DNA of 64,000 bases from Flavonifractor porci (GCF_037572415.1 NZ_JBBHLB010000010.1:62001-126000); one strand, 5' to 3'; counted from the stretch's first letter, positions 51,263-59,986 are shown. Notes: generated from the letters alone by a model not told the origin. A program made the numbers and translations.

Positions 51263-51682
51263 TTGCGTATCATGGCCATCGATTACGGCGACGCGCGGAC
51301 GGGCGTTGCCATTTCCGACCCCACCGGCCTGCTGGCCGGTTACACCACCGTGATCCACAGCCGCAAGGCGGAGGTGGTGGCGGAGGAGCTGGCCCGGCTG
51401 GTGAAGGAACACCAGGTGGACGAGCTGGTGATGGGTTTTCCCCGGAATATGGACGGCACCGAGGGTCCCCGGGCGGAGCTGTACAAGGCATTTGCCGCCC
51501 AGGTGGAGGAGACCTGCGGCCTGAAGCCGGTGCTGTGGGATGAGCGGCGCACCACTGTGGAGGCCCACAACATTCTCCATGCCTCAGGGAAAAAGATGAA
51601 GAATCATAAAAAAAACGTGGATGCGGTTGCAGCTACTTTGATTTTGGAGGGGTACCTCACCTTTAAGCGGGCCAGAGGATAA
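51263..51682 (+). CDS. ruvX: Holliday junction resolvase-like RuvX/YqgF
   Basis: A 139-residue RNase H-fold protein (YqgF/RuvX) implicated in pre-16S rRNA processing and proposed as a Holliday junction resolvase. RIMAIDYGDARTGVAISD holds the first catalytic Asp, VMGFPRNMDGTEGPRAE the middle motif, and WDERRTTVEA the second acidic site. I choose TTG 51263, 8 nt after GGAG, because it gives the usual RIxAxDYG start; the ATG two codons earlier is only 2 nt from the SD. Confidence 0.92.
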   Translation: MRIMAIDYGDARTGVAISDPTGLLAGYTTVIHSRKAEVVAEELARLVKEHQVDELVMGFPRNMDGTEGPRAELYKAFAAQVEETCGLKPVLWDERRTTVEAHNILHASGKKMKNHKKNVDAVAATLILEGYLTFKRARG

Positions 51683-51688
51683 GGAATA

Positions 51689-52045
51689 CTACCCTTTCCG
51701 AAACAGCTCCCGCAAGCCCACCAGCAGCAGAAATCCCCCAAAGCAGCGGCGCAGCAGGGCGGTGTCCAGTCCGGTGGCTGCCCAGGCGGCCAGGGCGGCG
51801 CAGGCCAGGCCGGTGAGGATGGCGGGGAGCAGAACCGACTTTTCTACATAACCGTTCCTGATGTGGGCGGGCAGGGCCGCGGCGGCCGAAGGCAGAAAAT
51901 AGAGCAGGTTGATGCCCTGGGCCTGATTTTGGGCGATACCGGCGAAGGTAGTCAGATAAATAAGAAGCAGGGTGCCGCCTCCCACCCCAAAGCCGGACAG
52001 AATGCCGGTCAGAGCCCCTGCCAGCATGGCGGTCAGCCAGCCCAT
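51689..52045 (-). CDS. Half-size TauE/SafE membrane protein (second of a pair)
   Basis: A 118-residue membrane protein with about four helices and the DUF81 repeat sequence GILSGFGVGGGTLLL. Full TauE/SafE transporters have two such repeats in about 250 residues; here each repeat is a separate gene. The start overlaps the stop of the partner (TGATG at 52043-52047), so the halves are co-translated and probably assemble together. The family exports sulfite, sulfonates or other organic anions; the substrate is unknown. It converges with ruvX with a 6-bp gap. Confidence 0.8.
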   Translation of the reverse strand: MGWLTAMLAGALTGILSGFGVGGGTLLLIYLTTFAGIAQNQAQGINLLYFLPSAAAALPAHIRNGYVEKSVLLPAILTGLACAALAAWAATGLDTALLRRCFGGFLLLVGLRELFRKG

Positions 52046-52413
52046 CAGAAGAACAGGGCCTTTACCCCGCCGTAAAGCAGCAGCAGGGCAAAGAGCCGGT
52101 GGAGCCACACCATATTCATACGCTGAAACAGTCTCCCACCCATGAGACCGCCCAGCAGCCCACCCAGCAGGTAGGGCAGCGCCATCCACAGATCCACACC
52201 GCCCCGAAACAGGTAGATGGCGGCGGACAAGGCACACATGGGCAGAATGATGGCCACTGAGGTGGCAAAAGCCCTCCGCTGTCCCAGGCCGCACCAGCCT
52301 GCCAGCAGGGGGACCAGCACCATACCGCCCCCGCCCCCAAAAAAACCGTTGACCAGGCCCGCCGCGCCTCCTGCCAGAGCGGAGCGGAGCCATATTCCAT
52401 GATTCTGATGCAA
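52045..52413 (-). CDS. Half-size TauE/SafE membrane protein (first of a pair)
   Basis: A 122-residue membrane protein with about four helices and the DUF81 motif LVNGFFGGGGGMVLVP. No in-frame ATG is near, so I use TTG (52411-52413) with GGAGGG 7 nt upstream. Both the SD and the start lie in the 3' arm and T tract of the tcdA terminator. Expression therefore depends on read-through or on an unseen promoter. Partner of the following half-size gene. Confidence 0.75.
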   Translation of the reverse strand: MHQNHGIWLRSALAGGAAGLVNGFFGGGGGMVLVPLLAGWCGLGQRRAFATSVAIILPMCALSAAIYLFRGGVDLWMALPYLLGGLLGGLMGGRLFQRMNMVWLHRLFALLLLYGGVKALFF

Positions 52414-52458
52414 AAAACATCCCTCCGTTGGCTATAGTTTGCCGACGGAGGGATGTTT
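52412..52458 (-). terminator. tcdA terminator that also carries the tauE SD
   Basis: A 14-bp stem (52415-52428 with 52445-52458) with an inner GGC/GCC pair, followed by six T residues on the minus strand. GGAGGG in its 3' arm is the only SD for the TTG start at 52413. Confidence 0.85.
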
Positions 52459-53177
52459 TATACGGTTTGGAGCCCGGACAGGGTGAGTACCACATCGCCG
52501 GCCATCATAAGCCCCACAACCGGAGGTACCCAGGCCACGCTGCCGGGGACGGAGCGGCGGCCGGGGGGCGGAGCCTCGTGCTGGGCGGCTGCCTTGGGTT
52601 CCTCCGGGGACCACAACACCCGGTGGTGGCGGATGCCTCTGGAGCGCAGCTCCTTACGGACCACCCGGGCCAGGGGACAGCCCTCGGTTTTGGCGATATC
52701 TCCGATGCGGAACAGAGAGGGATCCAGCTTGTTGCCGGTCCCAAGGGCGGAGAGAATGGGGATGTTTCGGGTGATGGCGGTTTCGATCAGGTCCAGCTTG
52801 CAGGACACCAGATCAATACAATCCACAATGTAGTCGTAGGTTGTGGAAAAAAAGGACTCCCGGTTCTGGGCCTCATACTTTTCCGCCCGCACCGTGGTGC
52901 GGCACTGGGGATTGATGTCGGCAATGCGGTTTGCCATGGCCTGGGCCTTGGGCACGCCCAGGGTAGACAGGGTGGCCTCCACCTGTCGGTTCAGGTTGGT
53001 GAGTCCCACTTCGTCATGGTCGATGAGGGTGAGGGCTCCAATACCGGAGCGGGCCAGGGCCTCGGCGCACCAGCTGCCCACGCCCCCCAGACCAAACACC
53101 GCCACGTGAGCGGCGGCAAGGCGATCCATAGCCTGGTCGCCCAGCAGCATTTGGGTGCGTAAGAATTTTTCGTCCAT
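52458..53177 (-). CDS. tcdA: tRNA threonylcarbamoyladenosine dehydratase TcdA
   Basis: A 239-residue E1-like (ThiF/MoeB superfamily) protein of the TcdA/CsdL group, which cyclises t6A at tRNA position 37 using ATP. The nucleotide loop VAVFGLGGVGSWCAEALARSG is near residues 25-45, with DHDEVGLTNLNRQ and a C-terminal VPPVVGLMMAGDVV. Cysteines expected for simple ThiF zinc sites are lacking, which suits TcdA. ATG 53177 has GGAGG at 5 nt, located just after the T tract of the upstream terminator. Confidence 0.9.
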   Translation of the reverse strand: MDEKFLRTQMLLGDQAMDRLAAAHVAVFGLGGVGSWCAEALARSGIGALTLIDHDEVGLTNLNRQVEATLSTLGVPKAQAMANRIADINPQCRTTVRAEKYEAQNRESFFSTTYDYIVDCIDLVSCKLDLIETAITRNIPILSALGTGNKLDPSLFRIGDIAKTEGCPLARVVRKELRSRGIRHHRVLWSPEEPKAAAQHEAPPPGRRSVPGSVAWVPPVVGLMMAGDVVLTLSGLQTV

Positions 53178-53186
53178 AAAGCCTCC

Positions 53187-53222
53187 GAAAAAAGGCGGAC
53201 GGGGCTGGGCTCCGTCCGCCTT
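53187..53222 (-). terminator. Terminator of the PrsA-like gene
   Basis: An 11-bp stem (53192-53202 with 53212-53222) and seven T residues on the minus strand. Confidence 0.9.
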
Positions 53223-53229
53223 CGTGTGG

Positions 53230-54828
53230 TTAGTTGTACACGTACTTCATACCGTCGCCCTGGGTAGCTTCCAGGCCTTCGGTCAGACCGGTGAGCCAGG
53301 TGTCCAGATCGGCTTTGCGCAGTTCGCTGTCGGCGCTGAGCTTCCAGACGGGATCGTTGGCGCCCTGGTAGTAGACCACGTGCCAGCCCTGCTGGCCGGA
53401 GTTGGTGTTCTCAATGAGGGTGACGTCGCCGGGCTGGCGGGTCTCCTCGCCAAACAGCCAGCTGTCAAAGATGGTGAATTTGCCCTTGTAGACCTGCTCA
53501 TACAGGCCGCCGTTGTCCTTAGAGCCGGGATCCTCAGAGTTAGCCTCGGCCAGAGTGCCGAAGGACTCGGCGGTCTTGTCACCGGCGTTCCACTCATCCA
53601 GCAGGGACTGAGCCTTCGCCTTGGCTGCGTCCAGAGCCTCCTGAGAGGGGACGGTGGCCTCATTTACATCGGTAGTGGCGGGGTCGTCCTCCTGGGTCAG
53701 CTCGGCCTTGATGAGGATGTGACGGATATCGGCGGTGGGAGTGTCGTCCTGATAACGATCCTGGAAGAGCACCACATAGTAGCCGGTATCGTACTCCACC
53801 ACGCCCACATCGCCGGTGGTGCGGGAGGCATCCAGCAGCCACTCGCCGTAGGTGCGGCTGGCGACGCTGGCGCCGAGAAGGCCGGTGCTCAGGGAGTAGT
53901 CGGGATCGCTCTCATACTTTTCCTTGCTGCTCTCGGAGACATAGTTGGGAGCCAGTTCGGCAAAAGCAGACTCCTTGTCCTCGGCGGCCTTCACAGCGGC
54001 GGCAAACTCGTCGGCCTTGGCCTTGGCGGCCTGCATGGCGGCGGCGGACTCCTCCTCAGTGGGTTCCACGGTGTTGCCCGCCTCGTCGGTGCCGCTGGGA
54101 GCGGTGCCATCGATCTGGATGGCCCGGAAGGTGAAGCTGTCCAGATCGTCCTTGTGCTCGTCATAGTAGGTCTGAATGGTGTCGTCGGTGATGTCCAGAC
54201 CGTCCATATAGACGTTCTTATAGCTGGAGACCAGCACATCCCGGCGCACACAGTTCTCGTAAGCGCCCTCAGTCATATATTTGCCATAGCTGCGCTTCAA
54301 AAAGCCCTCAAAGCTACCGGCGCCCGACTGGGAGGCGTAGCTTTTCTGATAGGCCATAATATTCTCCACCATGGTCTGATCGGCTTCGGTAAAGGTATAG
54401 CCGGCCTTTTCCGCCGCATTCTCTACCGCAGCGGCCTCTTTCAGACTTTTAATGGCTTGCTCCATGAAGTAATCATAGTAGGTCTGAGTCTTTTCCTCGT
54501 CTACATACTGCTCCCGCAGATCAGTCTGGGGATCAAAGGAGGTACCGCTGGAGTAGGCGTTGCTCATGGCTGCGCGGAAGTAATATTCCACGTCGTTGAC
54601 ATTATAGTTCCGCCCGTCCACGGTGAGAGCGGTGGCGCCGCGCTGGAAGATACCGGAGTGCCAAACCAGCAGGATGACCACCAGAATGGCGATGATCACG
54701 CCGATGGCGGTATACAATACCGTTTTCTGCTTGGCGGCCTTCTGCTCCCGGAGCTCAGCCCGCTGCTTCTGGGTCAATCCCTGCTCGGGATCGCTCCGGC
54801 GCTGCTTTTTTTCTCTGGATGCGCTCAT
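53230..54828 (-). CDS. Membrane-anchored PpiC-type peptidyl-prolyl isomerase (PrsA-like)
   Basis: A 532-residue protein with a charged cytoplasmic N-terminus (residues 1-35), one membrane helix (about 36-56), a SurA-like helical region, and a parvulin domain (ADIRHILIKAEL near residue 370, then AEANSEDPGSKDNGGLYEQV). It is expected to help fold exported proteins, as PrsA does, although it is membrane-anchored by a helix rather than a lipid. It is longer than PrsA, with Ala/Glu-rich helices (about 270-310). The ATG at 54828 is chosen by the membrane anchor; SD GAGGA is rather distant. Its own promoter lies upstream. Confidence 0.85.
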   Translation of the reverse strand: MSASREKKQRRSDPEQGLTQKQRAELREQKAAKQKTVLYTAIGVIIAILVVILLVWHSGIFQRGATALTVDGRNYNVNDVEYYFRAAMSNAYSSGTSFDPQTDLREQYVDEEKTQTYYDYFMEQAIKSLKEAAAVENAAEKAGYTFTEADQTMVENIMAYQKSYASQSGAGSFEGFLKRSYGKYMTEGAYENCVRRDVLVSSYKNVYMDGLDITDDTIQTYYDEHKDDLDSFTFRAIQIDGTAPSGTDEAGNTVEPTEEESAAAMQAAKAKADEFAAAVKAAEDKESAFAELAPNYVSESSKEKYESDPDYSLSTGLLGASVASRTYGEWLLDASRTTGDVGVVEYDTGYYVVLFQDRYQDDTPTADIRHILIKAELTQEDDPATTDVNEATVPSQEALDAAKAKAQSLLDEWNAGDKTAESFGTLAEANSEDPGSKDNGGLYEQVYKGKFTIFDSWLFGEETRQPGDVTLIENTNSGQQGWHVVYYQGANDPVWKLSADSELRKADLDTWLTGLTEGLEATQGDGMKYVYN

Positions 54829-54907
54829 TTGTTGCTTCAGTCCTCTCGTCAATGTTCCTGCCGTCGGCAGGGTGGCTGTACATCCAAATCTGTATAGACA
54901 AGCCTGT

Positions 54908-54936
54908 ATTATACAGGAAAAGGGCCTGTCTTTCAA
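54908..54936 (-). promoter_or_regulatory. Promoter of the PrsA-like gene
   Basis: On the minus strand TTGAAA (54931-54936), a 17-bp spacer and a perfect TATAAT (54908-54913). Confidence 0.85.
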
Positions 54937-54981
54937 GTCTAAAAACCAGTTTTACACTTTGTTCAGATTTGCGGATATAAG

Positions 54982-55180
54982 AAAACCCCACGAAACCACA
55001 GTTTCGTGGGGGCCCCGCTCTGGCCGTGCGGATCCATTTAAAACCTGCACGAAATGGCAGGTGGGTCGCCTCCATGGTGTTTCGTTGCTTCCAACTTCCA
55101 GCTGTCCCTCGAAGGGGCGCCGGGAGGCCTGCAGTCCGCACCATGAGGGGGGCGTCCCGTTTCAGAAATGTGGGTTTAAA
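54982..55180 (-). ncRNA. Structured RNA gene, possibly 6S RNA
   Basis: A gene-free stretch on the minus strand between DUF1292 and the PrsA-like gene ends in a clear terminator (11-bp stem 54986-54996 with 55001-55011, then TTTT). The body folds well: GTGCGGA pairs with TCCGCAC to close the molecule, GCCTCC pairs with GGAGGC, and smaller hairpins are formed by CCCTTCGAGGG, GTTGGAAGCAAC and ACCTGC with GCAGGT. The size (about 190 nt), the closing stem and a GGCGACCCACCTGC segment recall 6S RNA, but I am not certain. The 5' end is approximate. Confidence 0.5.
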
Positions 55181-55213
55181 TAAAACCCGTCACGCACCGA
55201 GCAGGAATCAGGT

Positions 55214-55546
55214 TCAGGAATGTTCCTCGTCCTCGTCAGCGAAGAGAGCTTCCATAAACTGCTGATAGACCAGTTCCAGCTCCTCGTCGCTGTCCAGGGT
55301 GGAGAGCTGATCCTCGCCGTCCACCTGAACTACCTTCAGAATGATGAGGCCGTTTTCTTCATCGTCCAGATCAACCTCTTCCACGCCGCCGTCCTGTTCC
55401 TCGCCCTGGATGGCGGGGAAAAAGGCCATGTAGGTGTGGCCGTTGTAGTCCAGGGTATCGACGTGCTCCAACTCAAACTCATTGCCCTCTTCATCGGTGA
55501 CGGTGATAAAATCGGGACCAAATTCTTCACTCATAGATGGCACCAT
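55214..55546 (-). CDS. DUF1292 family protein
   Basis: A 110-residue very acidic protein of the DUF1292 family (YrzB-like). The core ITVTDEEGNEFELEHVDTLDYNGHTYMAF is typical, and the acidic C-terminus is long. The family is common in Firmicutes near ruvX and alaS; its function is unknown. ATG 55546 has GAGG at 5 nt; an ATG four codons further (55534) is possible but has a worse SD. ruvX lies in the same window, though not adjacent. Confidence 0.85.
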   Translation of the reverse strand: MVPSMSEEFGPDFITVTDEEGNEFELEHVDTLDYNGHTYMAFFPAIQGEEQDGGVEEVDLDDEENGLIILKVVQVDGEDQLSTLDSDEELELVYQQFMEALFADEDEEHS

Positions 55547-55567
55547 ACCTTCCTCAGTGTCGTCTCT

Positions 55568-55596
55568 ATTGTAGCTTGTAGCGGAGCAAAATGCAA
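55568..55596 (-). promoter_or_regulatory. Promoter of the DUF1292 gene
   Basis: On the minus strand TTGCAT (55591-55596), a 17-bp spacer and TACAAT (55568-55573). Confidence 0.75.
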
Positions 55597-55659
55597 GAGC
55601 AGGACAGGCTAAAATTTTTTTGAATCACGGAATGGATACAAAAAAGCCGGGAAAGAGGG

Positions 55660-55687
55660 TGGACAACAGGTGAGAACGTGATATAAT
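55660..55687 (+). promoter_or_regulatory. Promoter of the class A PBP gene
   Basis: TGGACA (55660-55665), a 16-bp spacer and a perfect TATAAT (55682-55687). Confidence 0.6.
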
Positions 55688-55763
55688 AGCATCGATTCTC
55701 TGTAAGCTTTAGTTGTAGATGGCAGGAGCAAAAGCCTGCTTACCCAATACGGAGGTGTCATTT

Positions 55764-58427
55764 TTGCCGTCAAGATCCAATCAAAGTCCCCGGCCGCCCA
55801 GGCGCCGGAATGAAAAGCCCTACAGTCCCGGAAAGCACATCCTGGGGATCGCGGGCAAGGTCTTGGGGACCTTCCTGCTGGTCATGCTGATCACCGGGAT
55901 CATCCTCTTCTGCTTTGCCATGGTCTATATCAAAACGGTCATCCTGCCCCAGGCTCATCTGGATGCCAATTTTGATATGAACCTAACCAGCAACATCTAT
56001 TATATGAATCCCGAGACGGGCGAATACGAGGAACATCTTTCCCTTCATGGTACAGAGAACCGGAAGAAGGTGACCTACGATCAGATCCCGGAGAACCTGG
56101 TCAACGCCACCATCGCCATCGAGGATGAGCGATTCCTGAAGCACAACGGCGTGGACTGGAAACGTACCCTCAACGGCGTGCTGCTCATGTTTACCGGAAA
56201 GGATATCCAGGGCGGTTCCACCATCACCCAGCAGCTCATCAAGAACGCCACCCAGTACGATGACGTCACCGTCAAGCGAAAGATCCTGGAGATCTTTACC
56301 GCTTTGGACTTTGACGCCACCTATTCCAAAGAACAGATCATGGAGTGGTATCTGAACCTCATCTATTTGGGAGACAACTGTTACGGTGTAGCCACCGCCG
56401 CCGAAAACTACTTCGGCAAGGATGTATCTCAGCTGAGCCTGGCCGAGTGTGCCAGCCTCATCAGCATCACCAATAACCCCACACTTTATGGTCCAAACTC
56501 CAATATTCGCATCACCAATGAGGAGACCGGGGATGTCACCACCGGCCGGGAGCGCAATAAGCAGCGCCAGGAACTGGTGCTTTGGAAGATGCTGGACCTG
56601 GGCATGATCTCTCAGGAGGAGTATGACCAGGCTGTGGCGGAGGAACTGGTGTTCACCCGCAGCGAAGATGAAAAGAAGCCCAGTACCATTTACAACTGGT
56701 ACGATGAACAGGTCATCACCGATGTGATCAACGATCTGGTGAAAGAATTCGGCTACTCTGAGCAGCTGGCGGAGAACATGGTGTACTCCGGCGGCCTGAA
56801 GATCTACGCCTGTGTGGACACCCGTATCCAGTCCATTGTGGAGTCGGTATACTATGACCAGAGCAGTTTGAAGCTCCCCTCCAAGAAAGGACAGGATATT
56901 CAGTCCTCCATTGTGATCATTGACCCCCAGGGCAACGTGGTAGGCCTGGCGGGCGCCCTGGGAGAAAAGACTGCCAACCGTGTGCTCAACATGGCCAGCG
57001 GCACCGTCCGTCAGCCTGGTTCGTCCATCAAGCCCCTGTCGGTCTATGCGCCCGCCATTGAGCTGGGTATGATCACCCCGGCCTCGGTCTATGCCGATGA
57101 ACCGGTGCGGGTACTCAATGGAAAGAACTGGCCCCTGAATAATCCCCAGACCTACCGGGGCAACATTACCGTGAATACCGCCGTGGAGGTGTCCTCCAAC
57201 CCTGTGGCGGTGCGTATCCTGGAGGAGATGGGTGCTGAGACGTCCTTCGACTTTGTGGAGCAGAAGTTCCACATCAATCTGGAGGAGTCCTATCTCAGTA
57301 ACGGTGAGGTCAAGAACGACTATGGCTCCAGCCAGCTGGCCCTGGGTGGTCTGACCCACGGTGTCAGCGTTATGGATATGGCGGCCGCTTACTCGGTGTT
57401 TCCCCGGGACGGAGTATATGTCGAGCCCCGCACCTATACCAAGGTCACCCGTGAGGTAAACGGGGTGGAAGAGGTGCTGCTGGACCATACTGATATCCAA
57501 AGCGAGGCAATCCTCTCCACTAAAACCACCTATTATATGAATCAGATGCTCAAGAATGTGGTGAGCAATGGTACCGGTACCGCCGCCCGTATCTCGGGCA
57601 TGACGGTAGCCGGTAAGACCGGTTCCACCACCGCCAACAATGACCGCTGGTTTGTGGGCTACACACCCTACTACACTGCGGCGGTATGGGTGGGATACAA
57701 GACCCCTGAACGCATTTACGCCAGCAACAACCCTGCCGCGGTGCTGTGGCAGAAGGTTATGAGTCAGGTCCACCAGGGCCTGGACAACAAGAACTTTACC
57801 CAGGCCAGCGGGCTGACTCCCGTACAGATCTGTAAAGACAGCGGCTTGCGGGCCACCGAGGCCTGCCTCAGCGATCCCAGAGGGGATCGGGTCTTCCAGA
57901 TGTATCTCTTCTCGGAGGATGTTCCCGTGGAGAACTGCGACAAGCACACCATGGTGGACGTCTGCACGGAATCTCCCATTCTGGGCGCTGACGGCAATCC
58001 CATCGAGGGGCTGTATCATCTGGCTGGAGAGCATTGCCCCCGTGAGGCCAACGAGGCGCTGGGGATTGCCGCAGGTACAGTGAAATCCATCGGCGTGCTT
58101 ATCAGCGATGATAGCGGCAGCCAGTATACCAAGGCATATCTGGAGTCTCAGGGCAGCTGCACCGTCCACACTTCCGCGCCAAAGCCGCCGGAGCCTGATG
58201 CTTACGATCCCTCCACCTTCCGGCTGGAGGATCAGTCCACCTGGCCAACCCAGGAGCAGTGGCCCGGCTTTGATCCTACCAACCCGGCCACCTATCCCAC
58301 GGTTCCTCCGGAGCCTACGGACACAGGCGGGTCCGGAGGAGAGACAACAGAGCCTGGTGTGACCCCGTCGCCGGCACCATCGCCGGGGGAGACGCCGCCG
58401 GAGGAACCCTACGTTCCTGCCGGGTAA
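55764..58427 (+). CDS. Class A penicillin-binding protein (PBP1A-like)
   Basis: An 887-residue bifunctional peptidoglycan synthase. A basic Pro/Arg N-terminus precedes one membrane helix (about residues 30-58), a GT51 glycosyltransferase domain with IAIEDERFLKHNGVD and QGGSTITQQLIKN, and a transpeptidase domain with Ser420 in GSSIKP, SSN in VEVSSNPVAV, and KTG in VAGKTGSTT. A Pro/Thr-rich tail of about 80 residues ends the protein. I choose TTG 55764, 7 nt after GGAGGT, over an ATG at 55719 that has no SD. It is monocistronic with a terminator. Confidence 0.93.
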   Translation: MPSRSNQSPRPPRRRNEKPYSPGKHILGIAGKVLGTFLLVMLITGIILFCFAMVYIKTVILPQAHLDANFDMNLTSNIYYMNPETGEYEEHLSLHGTENRKKVTYDQIPENLVNATIAIEDERFLKHNGVDWKRTLNGVLLMFTGKDIQGGSTITQQLIKNATQYDDVTVKRKILEIFTALDFDATYSKEQIMEWYLNLIYLGDNCYGVATAAENYFGKDVSQLSLAECASLISITNNPTLYGPNSNIRITNEETGDVTTGRERNKQRQELVLWKMLDLGMISQEEYDQAVAEELVFTRSEDEKKPSTIYNWYDEQVITDVINDLVKEFGYSEQLAENMVYSGGLKIYACVDTRIQSIVESVYYDQSSLKLPSKKGQDIQSSIVIIDPQGNVVGLAGALGEKTANRVLNMASGTVRQPGSSIKPLSVYAPAIELGMITPASVYADEPVRVLNGKNWPLNNPQTYRGNITVNTAVEVSSNPVAVRILEEMGAETSFDFVEQKFHINLEESYLSNGEVKNDYGSSQLALGGLTHGVSVMDMAAAYSVFPRDGVYVEPRTYTKVTREVNGVEEVLLDHTDIQSEAILSTKTTYYMNQMLKNVVSNGTGTAARISGMTVAGKTGSTTANNDRWFVGYTPYYTAAVWVGYKTPERIYASNNPAAVLWQKVMSQVHQGLDNKNFTQASGLTPVQICKDSGLRATEACLSDPRGDRVFQMYLFSEDVPVENCDKHTMVDVCTESPILGADGNPIEGLYHLAGEHCPREANEALGIAAGTVKSIGVLISDDSGSQYTKAYLESQGSCTVHTSAPKPPEPDAYDPSTFRLEDQSTWPTQEQWPGFDPTNPATYPTVPPEPTDTGGSGGETTEPGVTPSPAPSPGETPPEEPYVPAG

Positions 58428-58440
58428 CCGGAACAACCTG

Positions 58441-58480
58441 AAACAGGAGGGGCCGCCTCAAAGGCGCGCCCCTCCTGTTT
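58441..58480 (+). terminator. Terminator after the class A PBP gene
   Basis: A perfect 13-bp stem (58441-58453 with 58468-58480) followed by a T-rich tract. Confidence 0.8.
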
Positions 58481-58623
58481 GCGTTTTGCTCCGGCTCATC
58501 ATAAAATCGTAAGAAGTATAAAGAAAAGGGTTCAACCCATTGGGCTGCAATGGTATTGAAGGCACAGTTTGTATCACTGTGGCAAAAAAGGAATATAGAG
58601 TAAAAAGATTCTTCCTCTTTCTC

Positions 58624-58652
58624 TGGACGGAACTTGAAAAATCTGATACACT
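58624..58652 (+). promoter_or_regulatory. Probable promoter of the SLH-SGNH gene
   Basis: TGGACG (58624-58629), a 17-bp spacer and TACACT (58647-58652), 29 bp before the ATG. The rest of the 254-bp gap after the PBP holds its terminator and no gene. Confidence 0.5.
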
Positions 58653-58681
58653 GAAGCCAAATTACAGCAGGAGGGAACAAT

Positions 58682-59986
58682 ATGCTGATCCAACAAGTGG
58701 TCGCATTTTTATTGGCCGGGGCGTTGATGACCGGCGGCTCTTCCGGAACCACCATTCAGGATGTGGCGCAGGACCATTGGTCCTACCCCTATGTGTCCTA
58801 CATGGTGGAGCACGATGTGATGTATATCACCAAGACAGGAAATTTCCTCGGGGAGGTCCAGATCAACCGGGGTGACTTTGTGCTCAGCCTGTGGCGGGCG
58901 GCGGGGAGCCCCGCCGGAGCGTCCCCCAATTTTACAGATGTACGCCCGGAGGACTCATGCTATCAGGCGGTGGGCTGGGCGGTGGAACAGGGGGTCTCGC
59001 AGGGGACCTCTGAGACCACCTTCTCCCCTGCGGCATCCCTGGACCGGGAACAGGCCTTTACGTTCCTGTGGCGGGCGCTGCCGCTGTTCGGTGTGGAGCA
59101 GCGGGATGGACTGTCAGGGGGATTGGCAGATTTCCAGGATGTGGACAGCGTAAGCGGCTGGGCTTTGGCAGCCATCGGGGATCTGTACGCCCGGGGCATC
59201 GTCAGCGGCACCGGGGACGGACTTCTTGCTCCCCATCAGCTGGTGACCCGCAGTGAGACCGCCACGCTTCTCTATAAGACGCTGGATCTGGCTGGAAAGA
59301 TCGACGGAAAGGGGGGCGATACCCCTACGATCTCTACAGCAGTGCCGGAGGACGAGTGGGCCTGGTTTGACGATGCGGTCTTTGTGGGTGACTCGGTATC
59401 CCTGAAACTGACCGGATATGTGACCAAGACGCGCCAGAGCGATCCGGACTACCTGGGCAAGGCCCAGTTCCTCACGGCCGGAAGTCTGGGCAGCGGCAAC
59501 GCTCTTTGGGAGGTAAGCGACGAGTCGGTCCATCCACTCTACCAGGGCACCAAGATGCGGCTGGAGGATTCCATCCATGCCTGCGGCGCCAAAAAGCTCT
59601 ATATCCTGTTGGGTATGAATGACGTTGGAATGTACGGTGTGGACGGTTCGGTGGCGAATATGGAGACGCTGCTCAAGCTTATCAAGGAAAAGACTCCCGA
59701 TCTGGAGATTTTTGTCCAGTCGGCAACTCCCATCCACAAAGGCAACGAGAAAAAAGTGCTCAACAACGCCAACCTGCGGCTGTACAATGAGAAGCTGAAG
59801 GAGATGTGCGACCGCAACGGCTACTACTATGTGGACATCGCCTCGGTGCTCACTGATGAGGAGGGCTATCTGCCCTCGGCCTATTGCAGTGACGCCTCCG
59901 GCATGGGTATGCACTTTACCGATGAAGCCTGCCGGATCTGGGTTGATTATTTGAAACAGGACGCAGCCGCCCGGCAGGGCGGCTGA
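58682..59986 (+). CDS. SLH-domain protein with SGNH hydrolase domain
   Basis: A 434-residue exported protein. A short signal sequence (about residues 1-20) is followed by three S-layer homology repeats (DVAQDHWSYPYVSYM, FTDVRPEDSCYQAVGWAVEQGV, FQDVDSVSGWALAAIGDLYARGIVSG), a linker, and an SGNH/GDSL esterase domain with Ser238 in FVGDSVSL, LLGMNDVGMYG, and a late His in GMGMHFTD. SLH domains bind secondary cell-wall polymer, so the enzyme probably acts on acylated wall glycans. The linker DNA contains a REP-like sequence. SD CAGGAGGGA. A DUF4358 lipoprotein follows. Confidence 0.85.
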   Translation: MLIQQVVAFLLAGALMTGGSSGTTIQDVAQDHWSYPYVSYMVEHDVMYITKTGNFLGEVQINRGDFVLSLWRAAGSPAGASPNFTDVRPEDSCYQAVGWAVEQGVSQGTSETTFSPAASLDREQAFTFLWRALPLFGVEQRDGLSGGLADFQDVDSVSGWALAAIGDLYARGIVSGTGDGLLAPHQLVTRSETATLLYKTLDLAGKIDGKGGDTPTISTAVPEDEWAWFDDAVFVGDSVSLKLTGYVTKTRQSDPDYLGKAQFLTAGSLGSGNALWEVSDESVHPLYQGTKMRLEDSIHACGAKKLYILLGMNDVGMYGVDGSVANMETLLKLIKEKTPDLEIFVQSATPIHKGNEKKVLNNANLRLYNEKLKEMCDRNGYYYVDIASVLTDEEGYLPSAYCSDASGMGMHFTDEACRIWVDYLKQDAAARQGG

